A stretch of DNA of 44,678 nt from DASZBR01 sp033763845 (lineage in GTDB: Bacteria; Pseudomonadota; Gammaproteobacteria; DASZBR01): NCBI GenBank assembly GCA_033763845.1, contig JANRJR010000052.1, forward strand, positions 1 through 44,678, given 5' to 3'. The notes under the pieces were generated by a model. It was not told where the DNA came from, ran no database searches, and saw nothing but the letters and a program-made list of their open reading frames with translations. The position numbers and the translations under genes are program-made. The number at the start of each line of letters is the position of its first letter. The first letter of the stretch is position 1. Shown in pieces: positions 42,059-44,678 of this stretch.

Positions 42059-43261
42059 ATGAATGCATTGGCACACAAAATTGTATTTTCATCCCTTAAC
42101 CGTTTAGAAGAGGGCCAGCTAACATTACATGATAATAATCAAACATGGCATTTTGGCACACCGCAAAAAAATAAAGCTAACACGGCTGAAATTAAAATAC
42201 ACAACAAAAAATTTTATACTGCAGTCTTGTTTGGGGGCGGCATTGGTCTTGCTGAAAGTTATGTGAATGGCGAATGGACCACGGATAATTTAACGCAATT
42301 ATTACGAGTACTCTTACGCAACCAAAAAGATCTGACAAGTATCGATAAAGGCTTGTTAAAAATTCAAAGTGCATTTCGATGGGTGAAGCATCAACTTAAG
42401 CGAAATACGCTTACGGGTAGCCGTAAAAATATCGCCTCACATTATGATCTGAGCAATGATTTTTTTAAAGTTTTTTTAGATAAAACACTGATGTACTCTT
42501 GCGCCGTTTTTCCATCGCCTGATTCTACTCTCGAAGAAGCCTCCATTCACAAACTCGATAAAATTTGTCAAAAACTTTCATTACAACCCGGTCAAAAAAT
42601 TATTGAAATTGGCACAGGCTGGGGCGGCTTTGCTCTCCATGCTGCAGAACATTACGGCTGTGATGTCACTACAACAACTATTTCTAAAAAACAATATGAA
42701 CTGGCTGCAGAACGAATTCGTCAAAAAAAATTAGACAAGAAAATTACATTACTTCAACAAGATTATCGAACGCTGGAAGGAAGGTATGACAAACTGGTTT
42801 CGATAGAAATGATAGAGGCTGTTGGTCATCAATATTACAATACTTTTTTTAATACTTGCAGCCGACTGCTAAAACCTGATGGTCAAATGCTTTTGCAAGC
42901 CATTACGATAGAAGATCAATCCTATGAAAAAGCCAAAGATAACGTTGACTTCATCAAGCTTCATATTTTTCCTGGCACGTGTATTCCATCCGTAACTGCC
43001 TTGTTAAAATCTATCACCGCATCAAGCGATTTACGTTTATTTCATCTAGAAGATATCGGCACGCATTATGCTAAAACGTTAGCCTCATGGCGTGAAAACT
43101 TTTTGTCTAATCGAAATAAAATTTACGACTTGGGTTTTGATGATCATACCTTACGGATGTGGGATTTTTATTTCTCTTACTGCGAAGCGGGATTTTCAGA
43201 AGGTTATATCAGCGATGTACAAATGTTGTGCTCAAAACCAAATGCGCTAGGGCTAAAATAA
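42059..43261 (+). CDS. Cfa-family SAM-dependent fatty-acyl methyltransferase (Gln at the Cfa His266 site)
   Basis: 400-residue protein of the cyclopropane fatty acid synthase family, which uses SAM to methylate the double bond of phospholipid acyl chains. SAM motif EIGTGWGGFAL at 183-193; SHYDLSNDFF at about 127-136; active-site Cys148 (MYSCAVF); Glu in SIEMIEAVGH. Where E. coli Cfa has His266 (LLHTIG), part of the bicarbonate site, this protein has Gln280 (LLQAIT). It therefore belongs to the second clade found with DUF1365 and may make methylated rather than cyclopropane chains. The frame is open further upstream, but the ATG at 42059 after GAAGGA is the right start. Confidence 0.92.
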   Translation: MNALAHKIVFSSLNRLEEGQLTLHDNNQTWHFGTPQKNKANTAEIKIHNKKFYTAVLFGGGIGLAESYVNGEWTTDNLTQLLRVLLRNQKDLTSIDKGLLKIQSAFRWVKHQLKRNTLTGSRKNIASHYDLSNDFFKVFLDKTLMYSCAVFPSPDSTLEEASIHKLDKICQKLSLQPGQKIIEIGTGWGGFALHAAEHYGCDVTTTTISKKQYELAAERIRQKKLDKKITLLQQDYRTLEGRYDKLVSIEMIEAVGHQYYNTFFNTCSRLLKPDGQMLLQAITIEDQSYEKAKDNVDFIKLHIFPGTCIPSVTALLKSITASSDLRLFHLEDIGTHYAKTLASWRENFLSNRNKIYDLGFDDHTLRMWDFYFSYCEAGFSEGYISDVQMLCSKPNALGLK

Positions 43262-43725
43262 TGTTGGATTTTCTTCTTTTCCAATTTCAGTGGTGGCTCT
43301 GTGTACTACATAATTACCCCTATTTTCATTATGGCTACATACTCGCTTTTTCGAGCGCTGTATTAAGCTTGTTATTAAAGTATCGCTCGCCTTTCCATAA
43401 AAAAATACTATTTGCGACAGGCTTAGCAAGCATAGGCGTGGGAAATGATATTTTATTAGCTTATCTCAAGATATTCGAACTACCGGGTCTATGGCTAGCT
43501 GCACTTTGGTTTTGCTTTGCAGCATGGTTTGTTGAAGCCGAATGGATAAACCAAAAAAGACTGCTTTGTGCAGTATCGTTTATGATTCTTGGACCATTGA
43601 GTTATATTGCAGGCGCAAAATTAAATGCCCTTGTTTTCTTAGCGTTTAGTTATAAAACGTTGATCTTACTTGCATTAGATTGGTTGATACTAGGATTACT
43701 ATTTACTCAAGTTTATAAAGATTAG
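43261..43725 (+). CDS. DUF2878 family membrane protein
   Basis: 154-residue protein with five to six hydrophobic helices, begun by an ATG overlapping the preceding stop (TAATG). FQWWLCVLHN at the start, GNDILLAYLKIFELPGLWLAALWFCFA in the middle and ILGPLSYIAGAKLNAL near the C-terminus match the DUF2878 pattern. It is the last gene of the lipid operon, a position the family often has next to Cfa-type genes. Function unknown. No clear terminator follows. Confidence 0.83.
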   Translation: MLDFLLFQFQWWLCVLHNYPYFHYGYILAFSSAVLSLLLKYRSPFHKKILFATGLASIGVGNDILLAYLKIFELPGLWLAALWFCFAAWFVEAEWINQKRLLCAVSFMILGPLSYIAGAKLNALVFLAFSYKTLILLALDWLILGLLFTQVYKD

Positions 43726-43796
43726 CAAAAGATCTCCCAAGTACATTTTACCTATGTTATCTTTGTATGACACGTATAACGAAGGCCTAAAAAACT

Positions 43797-44039
43797 ATGT
43801 TAGCAATCAGATTGCCACAGTCCATTGAAACTCGACTTGATAAACTTGCAGAACGTACCTCGCGAACCAAAACATATTATGTTCGTTTGGCGATTGAACA
43901 ATTTCTGGAACACCAAGAAGATTACCTTTTAGCTGTGTCACGCCTCGAGAAAAAAACTTCATCAATATCATTAAGAAAATTGGAGAAAAAACTTGGGCTG
44001 GAAAATAAGAGTAAGCAAAGACGCAGAAAACGAGATTGA
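43797..44039 (+). CDS. RelB/ParD-type ribbon-helix-helix antitoxin
   Basis: 80 residues. The N-terminal ribbon-helix-helix fold (MLAIRLPQSIETRLDKLAERTSRTKTYYVRLAIEQFLE) would bind its own promoter. The toxin-binding part follows (EDYLLAVSRLEKKTSSISLRKLEKKLGLEN). The basic tail KSKQRRRKRD is encoded in the overlap with the toxin gene and is not typical of the family, whose members usually end near GLE/GLD. GAAGG lies about 12 bases before the ATG, and TATAAC at 43775-43780 is a possible -10. Confidence 0.85.
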   Translation: MLAIRLPQSIETRLDKLAERTSRTKTYYVRLAIEQFLEHQEDYLLAVSRLEKKTSSISLRKLEKKLGLENKSKQRRRKRD

Positions 44040-44238
44040 ACGTCTCGATCATCAAATACAACGCCGTATTGTTTCGTTCTTAAAAGAACGGATTGCATAT
44101 TATGAAAATCCAAGAAGCGTCGGTCGTACTTTAACGGGAAAGTTTTCGGGGCTATACTGCTTCCGGAATTCTATTTTCACTTTCCTTGTCCATATTGAAC
44201 AGGACTACGCTTTTCGGCTTCTATCAGTCGCACAGTGA
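43993..44238 (+). pseudogene. RelE/ParE-like toxin, truncated by an internal stop
   Basis: 81-residue frame from a TTG at 43993, overlapping the antitoxin by 47 bases, as in many relBE pairs. The N-terminal half is typical (GWKIRVSKDAENEIERLDHQIQRRI, then NPRSVGRTLTGKFSGL). The usual LWRYRVGDYR stretch is changed to LYCFRNSIFTF, losing a conserved Arg. The C-terminus reads RLLSVAQ-stop, and the frame continues directly with HRKADEI, the expected end of the family (VGHRK). Deleting the six bases 44231-44236 (CACAGT) restores VGHRK exactly. The toxin is probably inactive. Confidence 0.72.
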
Positions 44239-44348
44239 CACCGAAAGGCAGACGAAATATCGATACTAGCTCCAGAGGATTTTAATAAAACCGTCAAATT
44301 TTGATCCGTACTTTCAGTGGCATAATGCTTTAATGCCTTGTTGCATAA

Positions 44349-44678
44349 TTATTTAGTGTGGCCTTTGCTGGATAATTCGGCAACAACAGCTTTTACTTCC
44401 TCAGACGTTGGTGCTCGTCCTGGTACTACCGGATAAAGTACAGGTGCCGCTTCATATCTGCGCTGCTGATCAGCAAGCACTGCAGCACCGTAATGAACGG
44501 GTTCAGGCGCATGTGCTACAGGCTCAGCAGGCGGCGCACTTGGTGCAGGTGCTTGAACAGGTGCGACTCCCTGGAGTACTGGTTCAGCATCTCTTGCACG
44601 CTGACCAGCAACAAGTTGCGCAACCGAAACAGGCACAGGCTCAGGAGAATATTGCACCGGTGGTACAAAAAATGGTTC
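44349..44678 (-). CDS. Pro/Ala/Val-rich protein, C-terminal part (runs off the window)
   Basis: 109 codons ending at 44349, open to the window edge. The composition is rich in Pro, Ala, Val and Glu and poor in Lys and Asn, unlike its AT-rich neighbours. It contains two copies of a motif about 45 residues apart, AQLVAGQRARDAEPVL and AAVLADQQRRYEAAPVL, each followed by a Pro/Val stretch. The end (TSEEVKAVVAELSSKGHTK) is a short charged helix. No family recognised. It looks like a repetitive, extended protein; whether it is secreted, surface-bound or internal cannot be judged without the N-terminus. The 110 bases between it and the toxin gene hold no gene. Confidence 0.6.
   Translation of the reverse strand, partial: EPFFVPPVQYSPEPVPVSVAQLVAGQRARDAEPVLQGVAPVQAPAPSAPPAEPVAHAPEPVHYGAAVLADQQRRYEAAPVLYPVVPGRAPTSEEVKAVVAELSSKGHTK

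Noticed and set aside
43807..44113. Minus-strand open frames opposite the antitoxin and toxin genes
   Set aside because: They have no ribosome binding sites or family features and are antisense shadows of the RelBE-like genes.
44320..44338. GGCAT...ATGCC hairpin between the toxin and the Pro-rich gene as a terminator
   Set aside because: The stem is only five pairs with a nine-base loop and no T tract follows on either strand.
1..44678. CRISPR array, insertion sequence or prophage
   Set aside because: No regularly spaced direct repeats, transposase, integrase or phage structural genes were seen on either strand.

Overview
The window reads as a chromosome segment of an AT-rich gammaproteobacterium. 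The conserved genes (mreBCD-yhdP-tldD, bamD, dsbD, miaB-ybeY-corC-lnt, murD-ftsW-murG) are of gammaproteobacterial type. The interspersed proteins of no recognised family are mostly large, coiled-coil or charged, and one is F-box-like. Together with a perfect PmrA-type operator, they suggest a host-associated member of the Legionellales (Coxiella/Legionella/Berkiella-like). This placement is inference: no Dot/Icm secretion gene lies in the window.

Layout. 1-1.8 kb: 5' end of smc, pssA and a divergent DUF3579 gene. 1.8-3.75 kb: repeat-like hairpins, tRNA-Ser(GGA), a TerC-family membrane protein and a bacterial voltage-gated cation channel. 3.8-5.5 kb: an unknown 583-residue protein with three internal repeats. 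5.8-9.4 kb: dacB, a flavodoxin-fold oxidoreductase, rluD (opposite strand) and bamD. 9.4-20.7 kb: one tightly packed minus-strand block mreB-mreC-mreD-yhdP-tldD-DUF502-aspS-dsbA-dsbD-trxA. 20.9-24.5 kb: a coiled-coil membrane protein, then gatCAB. 24.5-29.3 kb: an accessory island of six unrecognised genes between the conserved gatB and miaB. 29.4-37.2 kb: an unbroken overlapping run miaB-ybeY-corC-lnt-rlmH-murD-ftsW-murG. 37.2-43.7 kb: an eight-gene operon for membrane-lipid modification (two SDRs, an epimerase-like protein, a DUF3833 lipoprotein, a flavin oxidase, DUF1365, a Cfa-type methyltransferase and DUF2878). 43.8-44.7 kb: a decayed RelBE-like module and the 3' end of a Pro/Ala-rich gene.

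How the genes work together. The mre block and the murD-ftsW-murG, dacB, lnt and bamD genes are envelope and elongation functions. DsbA, DsbD and an unusual thioredoxin (active site RCNPC) form a periplasmic disulfide pathway. AspRS carries the residues of non-discriminating enzymes and shares the window with GatCAB, pointing to tRNA-dependent amidation for Asn and/or Gln. The accessory island looks like effector-type genes. Two divergent members flank a CTTAAG-N5-CTTAAG site.

Most unusual points: a palindromic repeat inserted in frame inside murD, with a base-pair-compensated sister copy near 25.1 kb; mreC with a good Shine-Dalgarno but only an ATC codon at the right place; the F-box-like protein; and the RelE toxin ended by what looks like a 6-bp insertion. 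No CRISPR array, insertion sequence or prophage was seen. No gene-free stretch exceeds 300 bases.
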